DNA of 64,000 bases. It comes from Oceanicella sp. SM1341. GTDB taxonomy: Bacteria; Pseudomonadota; Alphaproteobacteria; Rhodobacterales; Rhodobacteraceae. Of the stretch, positions 18,943 to 26,899 are shown one piece after another. How positions within the stretch are numbered: position 1 is the first letter of the stretch; every line of letters starts with the position of its first letter. The stretch covers positions 1-64,000 of the forward strand of contig NZ_QRGC01000017.1 in assembly GCF_003448965.1 (NCBI RefSeq), read 5' to 3'. Position numbers and translations under genes: made by a program. The notes beneath the pieces were generated by a model. The model was not told the DNA's origin. It did not search any database and saw only the letters and a program-made list of their open reading frames with translations.

Positions 18943-20295
18943 ATGACCCAGGGCCCGGCGCCCGAGCCCAGCCAGTTCGGCCTGCTGCGCAGCCGCCGCT
19001 TCTGGCCGCTGTTCTGGGTGCAGTTCCTCGGCGCCTTCAACGACCAGTGCTTCAAGACCGCCTTCGTGGCGCTGCTCACCTGGCGGCTGGCACGCGAGCG
19101 CGGGCTGGAGGGCGAGCTGGACCTGCTGGTGCAGGTCTCCGCCGCCCTGTTCATCCTGCCCTTCGCGCTGATCTCCCCCACCGCGGGGCTGATCTCCGAC
19201 CGGGTGGACAAGGCGGTGATGATGCGCTGGGTGAAATTCGCCGAAATCGTGCTGATGGCCCTCGCCGCCCTCGCCTTCCAGGTGCAGAACGTCACGCTGC
19301 TCTTCGTGCTGCTCTTCGCCATGGGGGCGCAATCGGCCTTCTTCGCGCCGATCAAATACGCCGTGCTGCCGCGCTACCTCGCGCGGCACGAGCTGGTGGC
19401 CGGCAATGGGCTGGTGCAGGCGGCCACCTTCCTCGCCATCATCCTCGGCCAGATCGCCGGGGCGAAGCTGGTGCTGACCGAGGACGGCGTGACGGTGGCC
19501 TCCATCGCGGTGATCGTGATCGCCGTCGCGGGCTGGCTCGCCTCGCTGCGCGCGCGCCCCGTGCCGCCGCTGGGCCCGGCGCCGCGGGTCGACTGGCTGC
19601 TGCCGCGCGCCATGGTGCACTCGCTGCGCGACGGGGCGCGCTGGCCCGAGCCGTTCTTCGCCATCCTGCTCTCGGGCTGGTTCTGGTTCACCGGGGCGGC
19701 GGTGCTGAGCTTCATCCCGCCGCTTGCCAAGGAAAACCTGCACGGCACCGAGGACGTGGCCCTGCTGCTGCTCGTCACCTTCTCGGTGGGCGTCGCCCTC
19801 GGCGCGCTGATGTGCAACCGGGTGCTGCGCGGCGCGGTGAGCTACCGCACGGCCCCGCTCGGCGCACTCGGCATCCTCGCCGGCATGCTGATCTTCCGCG
19901 CCGGGCTCGCGGGCTACGGCGCCGATATCGCCCCCGACGCGCCGCTGCTCGACGGCGTCGCCTTCCTCGCGCGCGCCGATGCCTGGCCGCTGCTCGCCGG
20001 CTTCACGCTGATGGCGGCGGCGGCGGGGCTCTACGTGGTGCCGCTCTCGGTGGTCTACCAGGCCACCTCGCCGGAGGGGGAGCGCGGGCGCTTCGTGGCC
20101 TGCTCGAACGTGGTCGATTCGATCTCCATGGTGGTCTCGGCGCTGCTCGCCATCGCGCTGGTCGCCGCGGGCCTCGCGCGGGAAGACGTGATGGTGGTGT
20201 TCGGGCTCAGCGGCATCGGTGCGGCGGCGCTGATCTGGCGCCACCACCGCGCCGGGCCCGACCTTTCCACCCCTCACGCCAACGAGACGCGATGA
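18943..20295 (+). CDS. MFS transporter, LplT-like
   Basis: 450 residues, about twelve membrane helices. The N-terminus (FWPLFWVQFLGAFNDQCFKT) has the QFLGAFNDN-FKTA type motif of the lysophospholipid transporter LplT and its relatives, which flip lysophospholipids into the cytoplasm. The start follows AGGAGAGAGC. The PlsC-like gene directly upstream would supply the partner acyltransferase activity (in E. coli, LplT works with Aas). Some MFS proteins with the same N-terminal motif have other substrates, so the assignment is by family and context only. Confidence 0.8.
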   Translation: MTQGPAPEPSQFGLLRSRRFWPLFWVQFLGAFNDQCFKTAFVALLTWRLARERGLEGELDLLVQVSAALFILPFALISPTAGLISDRVDKAVMMRWVKFAEIVLMALAALAFQVQNVTLLFVLLFAMGAQSAFFAPIKYAVLPRYLARHELVAGNGLVQAATFLAIILGQIAGAKLVLTEDGVTVASIAVIVIAVAGWLASLRARPVPPLGPAPRVDWLLPRAMVHSLRDGARWPEPFFAILLSGWFWFTGAAVLSFIPPLAKENLHGTEDVALLLLVTFSVGVALGALMCNRVLRGAVSYRTAPLGALGILAGMLIFRAGLAGYGADIAPDAPLLDGVAFLARADAWPLLAGFTLMAAAAGLYVVPLSVVYQATSPEGERGRFVACSNVVDSISMVVSALLAIALVAAGLAREDVMVVFGLSGIGAAALIWRHHRAGPDLSTPHANETR

Positions 20296-20332
20296 GGCTG
20301 GAAACGCTGCGCAATCCGGCCTAGAAACATCC

Positions 20333-20785
20333 ATGTCCAAGCTGCGCCCCGCCTTCTGGAAAACCGTACCCCTCACGGAGATGACCTCCGAGGAGTGGGA
20401 AGCGCTGTGCGACGGCTGCGGCAAGTGCTGCGTGCTGAAGCTCGAGGACGAGGACACCGGCCGGGTGCATTACACCGATGTCGCCTGCCGGCTGTTCGAC
20501 GACAGCACCTGCCGCTGCAGCCAGTATGCGCTGCGCCAGTCGCTGGTGCAGGGCTGCGTGGTGATCACGCCCGACAACCTGCCCCAGATCCGCGACTGGA
20601 TGCCCCGCACCTGCGCCTACCGCCGGCTGTCCTACGGCGAGGGGCTGCCGACCTGGCACCCGCTCCTCACCGGCCGGGCCGACAGCCCGCGGCGCAGCGG
20701 AAACTCGATGCACCATGCCACGGTGCCGGAATGGGAGGTCGACGAGGACGACCTCGAAGATCACATAATCTGGAGAGACATCTGA
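20333..20785 (+). CDS. YcgN-family cysteine-cluster protein (UPF0260)
   Basis: 150 residues starting MSKLRPAFWKTVPLTEMTSE. It carries the YcgN pattern of clustered cysteines: CDGCGKCCVLK (about residues 26-36), ACRLFDDSTCRCSQY (51-65) and CVVITPDNLPQIRDWMPRTC. The family is conserved in proteobacteria and of unknown function; the cysteines suggest metal or Fe-S binding. The stop codon overlaps the ATG of the following aldolase gene by one base, so the two are likely co-translated. Confidence 0.9.
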   Translation: MSKLRPAFWKTVPLTEMTSEEWEALCDGCGKCCVLKLEDEDTGRVHYTDVACRLFDDSTCRCSQYALRQSLVQGCVVITPDNLPQIRDWMPRTCAYRRLSYGEGLPTWHPLLTGRADSPRRSGNSMHHATVPEWEVDEDDLEDHIIWRDI

Positions 20786-21828
20786 TGTGGTTCAGCTCTG
20801 ACAATGCAGGTCCGGTGGCCCCCGAGGTGATGGCAGCACTCGGTGCCGCGAACGCGGGCTATGCCGCCTCCTACGGAGCCGACCCGATCATGGCGCGGGT
20901 GACCGCGAAGATCCGCGAGATCTTCGAGGCGCCGGAGGCCGCGGTCTATCTCGTGGCCACCGGCACCACGGCGAACGCGCTGTCGCTGGCCATGCTCTGC
21001 CCGCCCTGGGCCACGGTGTTCTGCCATCGCAACGCGCATATCGAGGAAGACGAATGCGCCGCACCGGAGTTCTACACCGGCGGCGCCAAGCTCACCCTGC
21101 TCGACGGCAAGGACGCGAAGATCGCGCCCGAATCCCTCGCCCGCGCGCTGCAGTTCACCGGGCGCGGCGGGGTGCACAACGTGCAGAAGGGCGCGCTCTC
21201 GCTCACCAACGCCACCGAGAACGGCGCGATCTACACCGCGGCCGAGGTCTCCGAGCTTGCCGGGCTGGCGAAGGCGCATCACGTGCCGGCGCACATGGAC
21301 GGCGCGCGTTTCGCCAACGCCCTGGTGCGGCTGGGCTGCACCCCGGCCGAGCTCACCTGGAAGGCGGGGGTCGACATCCTCTCCTTCGGCGGCACCAAGA
21401 ACGGGCTGATGGGCGTCGAGGCGGTGGTGATCTTCGACCCCGCGAAGGCCTGGGAATTCGAGCTGCGGCGCAAGCGCGGCGGGCACCTGTTCTCCAAGCA
21501 CCGCTACCTCTCGGCCCAGATGGACGCCTATCTCACCGACGGGCTGTGGCTGCGCCTCGCCGCGGCGGCGAATGCGGCGGCCGACCGGCTGGCCGAGGGG
21601 CTGCGCGCCCGCCAGGCCCGGCTGCTGCACCCGGTGCAGGCCAATGCCATCTTCGCCGCCTTCCCGCGCGCCAGCCACAAGCGCGCGCTGCAGGCCGGGG
21701 CGCATTACTACTTCTGGCCGTTCAACCAGTCCCTCGAGGGGCCGGACGACGAGCTGCTCTCCTGCCGGATGGTGTGCAACTGGTCGACGACCGCCGAGGA
21801 CGTGGACAATCTCCTGAACGCCCTCTGA
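20785..21828 (+). CDS. Low-specificity threonine aldolase / beta-eliminating lyase
   Basis: 347 residues, fold-type I PLP enzyme: MWFSSDNAGPVAPEVMAALG at the N-terminus, VATGTTANALSL, MDGARFANAL with the PLP Asp, and the PLP lysine in SFGGTKNGLMG (around residue 206). It probably cleaves L-threonine/allo-threonine to glycine and acetaldehyde, or a similar beta-hydroxy amino acid. The start overlaps the ycgN-type gene. It is complete and of usual length. Confidence 0.9.
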   Translation: MWFSSDNAGPVAPEVMAALGAANAGYAASYGADPIMARVTAKIREIFEAPEAAVYLVATGTTANALSLAMLCPPWATVFCHRNAHIEEDECAAPEFYTGGAKLTLLDGKDAKIAPESLARALQFTGRGGVHNVQKGALSLTNATENGAIYTAAEVSELAGLAKAHHVPAHMDGARFANALVRLGCTPAELTWKAGVDILSFGGTKNGLMGVEAVVIFDPAKAWEFELRRKRGGHLFSKHRYLSAQMDAYLTDGLWLRLAAAANAAADRLAEGLRARQARLLHPVQANAIFAAFPRASHKRALQAGAHYYFWPFNQSLEGPDDELLSCRMVCNWSTTAEDVDNLLNAL

Positions 21829-21848
21829 AGCGCCCCTGGCGCTTTCAG
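21825..21848 (+). terminator. Possible terminator after threonine aldolase gene
   Basis: CTGAAGCGCC (21825-21834), loop CCT, GGCGCTTTCAG (21838-21848): a stem with one bulged base, overlapping the stop codon, and only three T residues in the right arm. It lies between convergent genes, where a terminator is expected, but the missing T-run makes it weak. Confidence 0.35.
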
Positions 21849-22007
21849 GCCCCCGCCGGTGGCGCGGGCCCTTCCCTGCCCGCTTCCGGTGCGCCGGACG
21901 GGCGGCGCTCCACAGCGGGGCGGCGCGGGCCGGGCTGCCGGCCGCGAAGGCGGCCCGGCTGCTCCCGGCGGGCGCGCTCCGCGCCGCCCCCGGGCATCGG
22001 CATGCCC

Positions 22008-22679
22008 TCAGCTCGGGCGGATGTTCTTGCGGATATCGGAGAGGTAGTCGGACAGCGCTCCGCAAAGCTCGTCCATCTCGCTCAGGATACGGTGTTGGGA
22101 CACGACATCGGCGCCGCCGATGTGATGGCGCATCTCCCGCGTGAGGGTGCAGAGACGCGAGATCGGCGGCTGCATCTCGGCCACGCAGTCCCGCGCGAAC
22201 TGGCCCGGCTCCTCCGCCCCGCCATGCACCTCGTGCAGCGGCGCGGTGCGGCCGCGCTGCACCAGCGCGCGCACAACCTCGGCGAAGAGCTCGGGGCTGA
22301 GCCGGTCCTTCTGCACGAATTCGTCCATCCCAGCCCAGATCGCGGCATCGGCAAGGCCGTTCTCGTCCTGCCCGCTGAGCATGATCACCGGGATCGCCCG
22401 CTCCGACAGGTCGAGCGCGAGGCCGAGCCCCTGACCGTCAGGCAGGAAATTGTCGAGCAGGATGAAGTCGATGGGCTGGGAATCGAGCGCGTCCCGCGCC
22501 TCGGCGATGGTCGTCGCCTCGAGGAAGCGCACGTCTACCCCGCTGCGCTCGGCCACGTAGCGCACGCGCCGGCGGTCGAAACGGCTGTCATCCACGAGCA
22601 GGCAGGACAACTGCCGCTCCGCGATGGCTACGCCCAGCATGTCCGCAGAACTGCTGAGCTGAACAGGACTCTCCCTCAT
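22008..22679 (-). CDS. Orphan response regulator without a known output domain
   Basis: About 223 residues. A CheY-like receiver domain covers residues ~15-135: LLVDDSRFDRRRV with the acidic pair, the phosphoacceptor Asp in FILLDNFLPDGQG, the conserved Ser in VIMLSGQDE and Lys in EFVQKDRL. The remaining ~85 residues are helical and show no DNA-binding or enzymatic motif. No histidine kinase is adjacent. I start at 22679 since GGGAGGG lies just upstream; ATG 22694 is an alternative. It may work as a phosphorelay or adaptor protein. Confidence 0.85.
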   Translation of the reverse strand: MRESPVQLSSSADMLGVAIAERQLSCLLVDDSRFDRRRVRYVAERSGVDVRFLEATTIAEARDALDSQPIDFILLDNFLPDGQGLGLALDLSERAIPVIMLSGQDENGLADAAIWAGMDEFVQKDRLSPELFAEVVRALVQRGRTAPLHEVHGGAEEPGQFARDCVAEMQPPISRLCTLTREMRHHIGGADVVSQHRILSEMDELCGALSDYLSDIRKNIRPS

Positions 22680-22782
22680 GCGACCCTCCCGCATTTGCGA
22701 CCTCGGGGAAGTCTAGGCGCGAGGAGATTAAGGAAGTCCGAAGAGGGGGCGCCGGGCAGCGGGGCCGCCCGGCGCGACAGGC

Positions 22783-24360
22783 TCATTCCTCGGTGATGCG
22801 CCCGTCGGTGTAGGGCGTGTAGCCACCGGAGGCCTCGATGTAGTTCGCCACCACTTCCTCGAGGCCGGGGCCGTAGTCATAGGCGTTCATGCCGTCCTCG
22901 GCGAAGACCTTGTAGCCGTCGCCGCCCGAGCGCATGTAGTTGTTCGACACCACGGAATAGGTGGCCTCGGGGTCGATCGGGGCCCAGCCCTCGCCATCGG
23001 CCACCATGACCGACTTTATGCGGCTGCCGGCCGGCGCGCCGCGGCTCCAGGTGTATTTCAGCCCGGCCACCTGCGGGAAGCGCCCGGCCATCTCCTCCAC
23101 CTGGCTCACGCCGTTCTCGAGGGCCGCCACCACGTCGGCGCCCTTGAGCTGGAAGGTGGCGAGCGTGTTCTGGAACGGCAGCACCGTGAGCACCTCGCCC
23201 ATGGTCACCTCGCCCTCGTCGATGGAGGCGCGCAGGCCGCCGCCGTTGGCGATGGCCATGGTCACGCCCTGGTCCTTCACCCGGGCCAGCATGGCGTCGG
23301 CCACCAGCACGCCCATCTCGCACTCGGAGATGCGGCAGCTGTCCTTCGAGCCGTCGATCGGGGCGGCGGTGGAGCCGATCACCTCGTTGCGGATCTCGTC
23401 GAGCGGCTTCGCGGCCTCGGCGATGCGCTCCTTCACCGGCACGTCCTCGGTGACGGCGGCATCCATGATCAGCGGCTCGCCGGTGGCGGAGGTGACGTTG
23501 CCGTCATCGTCGAACACCAGGTCGAGCTTGCCGAGGAACTTGCCGTAGGCATAGGCCGAGACGATGGCCGTGCCGTTGACCATGGTGGGGTACGGGCCCT
23601 CCGCCCCCTCGGCGGTGTTGGAGAGATAGGTGTTGGTGTGGCCGCCGACGATCACGTCGATGCCGTCCACCTCGGCCGCCACCTTCTTGTCCACCGAGTA
23701 GCCGGAATGCGAGAGCACGACGATCTTGTTCACGCCCAGCTCGGTGAGCTTCGCCACCTCGGCGCGCACGGCCTCCGAGGGGTCGGAGAAGGTCACGTTC
23801 GGCCCCGGCGAGGCGAGCTCGTCGGTGTCCTGCGGGGTGAGGCCGATGAGGCCGATCTTCTCGCCGTCCTTCTCGATGACGGTGGATTTCTTCAGCACGT
23901 CGGCGAGCTGCGGCTCGGCCGAGACATCGGCGTTCGACATCAGGATGGGGAACTCGAGCGCGTCGATGAAACCGCGCAGCACCTCGGGCCCGTCGTCGAA
24001 TTCGTGGTTGCCCACGGTCATCGCGTCGTAGCCGAGGCGGTTCATCATCTCGGCGGCGAGCTTGCCCTTGTAATAGGTGTAGAACAGCGTGCCCTGGAAC
24101 TGGTCGCCGCCGTCCACCAGCAGCGAGTTCGGCGTGGCCTCGCGCTGCTCGGCGATGGCGGTGGCGAGCCGGGCGGAGCCGCCGAAGCAGGCGCCGGCGG
24201 TGTTGTCCTCCTCGCTGCAGCCGCTGTCGTATTTCGAGATCGGCTCGAAGCGGGCATGGAAGTCGTTGGTGTGCAGGACGGTGAGCCGATACTCCGCATG
24301 CGCCATGCCGGCCATCAGAGCGATGGCGGAGCCGATCGTGAGGGTTCTCGCGAGCTTCAA
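22783..24360 (-). CDS. Secreted bifunctional 5'-nucleotidase / 2',3'-cyclic phosphodiesterase family
   Basis: 525 residues with a Sec signal peptide (MKLARTLTIGSAIALMAGMA, cleavage after AHA). The metallophosphatase motifs are all present: LHTNDFHARFEP, DGGDQFQGT, GNHEFDDGP, SHSGYS and GGHTNTYL; the C-terminal substrate domain has ANGGGLRASI, LPFQNTL and SNNYMRSGGDGY. It would dephosphorylate nucleotides in the periplasm for phosphate and nucleoside scavenging. A CCGGAA-N3-TTCCGG palindrome lies 24-38 bases before the start codon and may be an operator. It is complete. Confidence 0.93.
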   Translation of the reverse strand: MKLARTLTIGSAIALMAGMAHAEYRLTVLHTNDFHARFEPISKYDSGCSEEDNTAGACFGGSARLATAIAEQREATPNSLLVDGGDQFQGTLFYTYYKGKLAAEMMNRLGYDAMTVGNHEFDDGPEVLRGFIDALEFPILMSNADVSAEPQLADVLKKSTVIEKDGEKIGLIGLTPQDTDELASPGPNVTFSDPSEAVRAEVAKLTELGVNKIVVLSHSGYSVDKKVAAEVDGIDVIVGGHTNTYLSNTAEGAEGPYPTMVNGTAIVSAYAYGKFLGKLDLVFDDDGNVTSATGEPLIMDAAVTEDVPVKERIAEAAKPLDEIRNEVIGSTAAPIDGSKDSCRISECEMGVLVADAMLARVKDQGVTMAIANGGGLRASIDEGEVTMGEVLTVLPFQNTLATFQLKGADVVAALENGVSQVEEMAGRFPQVAGLKYTWSRGAPAGSRIKSVMVADGEGWAPIDPEATYSVVSNNYMRSGGDGYKVFAEDGMNAYDYGPGLEEVVANYIEASGGYTPYTDGRITEE

Positions 24361-24839
24361 GACTAGTTCTCCCCTGTGAAATTCCGGAACCTTTCCGGGG
24401 GCCGGATAGGGGAATGGTGAGCGAGGCCCACGCTCAGGTCAAGCGCGCAACCGCAGGCCGAACACCACCGCCCGCATGCCCGCAGCGCGAGACTTGACCC
24501 GAAGAGCGCGGCATGGCCTTCTGCGGGTCCTGCCAGTCCGGAGACACCCGCGTTCCAATGCCCGTCCTGCGTATCCCGCCCCCGCCCCGCGCCACGACGG
24601 CGCAGCGCCCCGCCCTCGCGCGGCGCTCCGGGCCCGGCGGGGCAGATCCGGCGCGGCGCGGCCTCCGTCCGTCCACATCCGAACGCCTCCGGCGGCCGCG
24701 GCGCAGCCCGCGCGCCCGCCCTCCCTCCTGACGGCCCATTGCTCCCGCCATCCCGGCGACCGACATCCCTCCGCCGTTCCGGCGGGTCCATTTCCTCCGT
24801 CACCGCGACGGGTCTTGCCATTTCACCGGAGGTCCGGCC
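24361..24839. other. Divergent intergenic region, 5'-nucleotidase / lipoprotein array
   Basis: About 480 bases between two divergent units. The palindrome CCGGAACCTTTCCGG (24384-24398) lies near the 5'-nucleotidase start. The middle is Arg/Pro-coding in all frames and looks non-coding. A GGAGG site precedes the first lipoprotein gene at 24840. Promoters must lie here, but none is convincing by eye. Confidence 0.5.
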
Positions 24840-25295
24840 ATGCCCGTTCCGCTTTCCGCCCTCGCCGCGGCCACCTGCGCCGCCCTCGCGCTCACCGCCT
24901 GTGCCCGGCCCGCGCCGCCGGTGCGCGCCGGCACGGTGGAGGTGAGCGCGGTCAGCCCCTCCGCCTACATGGGCCGCTGGCGCAGCGGCGAGAGCTTCAC
25001 CGTGATCTATGCCGTGACGCAGATCTCGGGGCAGACTGCGGTCTGCGGGGCCTGGTCGTATTTCGGCAATGCCACGCGCCAGCACTACCCGATGCTGCTG
25101 CGCGCCATGCGCGTGGAGATGGCCGACGAGACGCTGCTTTCCGACGTCTCGTATTTCACCGCCACCGGCGTGGCCGAGCCCGGCACCGTCGACACGCAGA
25201 CGCTGAGCTGCGCGCTGTCCGACCGGCCCTGGTCCGGGGCCTACGCCACGCAGCGCCCGCGGCTCGTCGCCGTGCAGCGCAGCTTCAACGGCTGA
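24840..25295 (+). CDS. Small lipoprotein A of a four-gene paralogous array
   Basis: 151 residues. The signal peptide ends in a lipobox LTAC (Cys21), with Ala at +2, so outer-membrane sorting is expected. The mature part shares with its three neighbours: W47-x-x-GES, VCGAWSYF (C69), an ELL/MLL-R helix, F-x-x-TG, EPG, SCALSDRPW (C124), and a C-terminal QRSF. The two conserved cysteines probably form a disulfide. I recognise no known family; the fold seems a small periplasmic-facing domain of about 110 residues. Expressed first of the four, after a good GGAGG site. Confidence 0.8.
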   Translation: MPVPLSALAAATCAALALTACARPAPPVRAGTVEVSAVSPSAYMGRWRSGESFTVIYAVTQISGQTAVCGAWSYFGNATRQHYPMLLRAMRVEMADETLLSDVSYFTATGVAEPGTVDTQTLSCALSDRPWSGAYATQRPRLVAVQRSFNG

Positions 25296-25344
25296 GCACC
25301 CGCTCGGCCTCCGCAAGATCCGCCCGACCGCCGGAGACCAGTCC

Positions 25345-25779
25345 ATGCGCCACACCGCCCTCCCCCTCGTCGCCCCCCTCGCGCTGCTCGCCGCCTGCGC
25401 GGGCCCGCCGCCCAGCGCGGGTACGGTCCGCGCCTCGTCGGTCGACACCCATGGCGGCATCGGCCGCTGGACGACCGGCGAGAGCTACACCATCGCCTAT
25501 GCCGTCACCCGCATCGGCGGGCGCACCGCGGTCTGCGGTGGCTGGTCGTATTTCGGCAATGCGGTGAGCATCCATTATGCCGAGCTGCTGCGGAACGCGT
25601 CGCTGGAGATCGACGGCGAGACGGTGATGGACGGCCTCGGGTTCTTCAACGCCGGCGGCCCCATGGAGCCGGGCAACATCGACAGCCTGCTCAACTGCGC
25701 CTTCTCCGACGTGCCCTGGCGGGCGGAATTCGAGGAGGCGGAGCCGGAATTCGTCTCCCGCCAGCATGTTTTCGGCTGA
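25345..25779 (+). CDS. Small lipoprotein B of the paralogous array
   Basis: 144 residues, lipobox LAAC (Cys18). It is the closest relative of lipoprotein A: W-TTGESY, AVCGGWSYFGNAV and CAFSDVPW align without gaps over long stretches. The gap to A is 49 bases and a GGAG site precedes the ATG, consistent with one transcript. B has MEPG where A has AEPG, and ends RQHVFG in place of QRSF-G. Function unknown. Confidence 0.8.
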   Translation: MRHTALPLVAPLALLAACAGPPPSAGTVRASSVDTHGGIGRWTTGESYTIAYAVTRIGGRTAVCGGWSYFGNAVSIHYAELLRNASLEIDGETVMDGLGFFNAGGPMEPGNIDSLLNCAFSDVPWRAEFEEAEPEFVSRQHVFG

Positions 25780-25798
25780 CATCACCCAAGGACAGACC

Positions 25799-26245
25799 AT
25801 GAACCGCATTGCACGCCCCCTGGCCGCCGGCCTCGCCCTGCTCGCCCTTTCGGCTTGCGGCAAGCCGCTCGGGCCGCTCGCCAGCGTAAGCACCGACGAG
25901 GTGAACCCCACCGGGCAGATCATCCGCTGGACCAGCGGCGAGAGCCTCACCTTCATCTTCGCGGTGAAGGAGGCGGAGGGCAAGACCGGCGTCTGCGGCG
26001 CCTATTCCACCTATGGCTCGGGCAACAGCCTGTTCGAGGACGAGCTGCTGCGCGCCCTCGCCATCGAGGCCGCCGGCGAGCGCATCGCCCATGGCGTGGA
26101 GTTCTTCGCCCGCACCGGCACCGCCGACCCCGGCAGCATCAACGGCACCACGCTGAACTGCGCGCTGTTCGACACGCCCTGGCGCGAGGCCTACGGCGCC
26201 GTCGCCCCCGATATCGTGCTCACCCAGCGCAGCTTCTACGACTGA
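25799..26245 (+). CDS. Small lipoprotein C of the paralogous array
   Basis: 148 residues starting MNRIARPLAAGLALLALSAC (lipobox LSAC, Cys20). It keeps the family pattern WTSGESL, VCGAYSTYG, FFARTGTADPGSING, NCALFDTPW and TQRSFYD. I start at 25799, where AAGGA is seven bases upstream; the frame is open to 25766 but that part would overlap lipoprotein B. It differs from A and B in having Tyr in place of Trp after VCGA. Function unknown. Confidence 0.8.
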   Translation: MNRIARPLAAGLALLALSACGKPLGPLASVSTDEVNPTGQIIRWTSGESLTFIFAVKEAEGKTGVCGAYSTYGSGNSLFEDELLRALAIEAAGERIAHGVEFFARTGTADPGSINGTTLNCALFDTPWREAYGAVAPDIVLTQRSFYD

Positions 26246-26331
26246 CCCCGCCGCTGCGCCCCCGCGGGGGGGGGGTGCGGACACTCCCCTTCCCGGGCCC
26301 GCCACCGGCCCTTCTCCCCCGGAGATGCGAT

Positions 26332-26778
26332 ATGATGCGATCCCTTCACACCGCCGCCTGTGCCCTCACCCTCCTCGCCCTCGGCGGCTGCGCCGGCGGC
26401 GTCACCGAGATCGGCAGCGTCGATTACACCGAGGTCGACACGAAATACGAAGTCATCTCCTGGACCACGGGCAGCTCCAACACCTACTATTACGCGGTGG
26501 TGGAGCGGGACGGCTTCACCGCGGTCTGCGGCGCCTGGTCCGAGTCCGGCGCCCGGCAGCAGGTGCCCGCCTTCCAGTTCCTTGCCGCCATGGCGGTGGA
26601 CGCCGCCGGTGACAGGCTGGTGCAGGGGCTGAACTACTTCCTCGCCACCGGCCGCGCCGAGCCCGGCGAGATCAACGGAACCACCCTCGCCTGCGGCAAG
26701 ACCGACAGGCCCTGGAGCGAGGCCTATGCCGCCACGCCGCCGGAACTGGTGCTGACCCAGCGCCGCTTCCGGCTCTGA
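26332..26778 (+). CDS. Small lipoprotein D of the paralogous array
   Basis: 148 residues, lipobox LGGC (Cys20). It is the most diverged member: WTTGSSN replaces W-x-x-GES, but VCGAWSESG, FLATGRAEPGEINGTTLACG, TDRPW and TQRRF are kept, with both paired cysteines. GGAG is seven bases before the ATG. An 86-base spacer with a run of ten G residues separates it from C. Function unknown; the shared architecture suggests all four act together or as alternative surface modules. Confidence 0.8.
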   Translation: MMRSLHTAACALTLLALGGCAGGVTEIGSVDYTEVDTKYEVISWTTGSSNTYYYAVVERDGFTAVCGAWSESGARQQVPAFQFLAAMAVDAAGDRLVQGLNYFLATGRAEPGEINGTTLACGKTDRPWSEAYAATPPELVLTQRRFRL

Positions 26779-26899
26779 GCCCGCCGGGGCCCGGGAGGCG
26801 CGACGAGCGGAATCGGCGGGGAGGCGTCATTGACCGCGCCTCCCGTTCCGCGCTACGCATGTTTCGGCATGCAATGCGACCCTTCCAGAGGACTTTCCG
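26779..26899 (+). promoter_or_regulatory. Structured leader upstream of the aminotransferase
   Basis: 121 bases with two stems competing for one arm: GGGAGGCGCG (26793-26802) or GGGAGGCG (26819-26826) can each pair with CGCGCCTCCC (26835-26844). GCGGAA (26807-26812) can also pair with TTCCGC (26846-26851), crossing the first stem as in a pseudoknot. A small palindrome, GCATG-N6-CATGC, is at 26857-26872. This may be an attenuator or protein-binding leader; the sequence alone cannot decide. Confidence 0.4.

Noticed and set aside
21825..21848. Strong rho-independent terminator after the aldolase gene
   Set aside because: Stem contains a bulge and only three T residues follow; kept only as a low-confidence feature.
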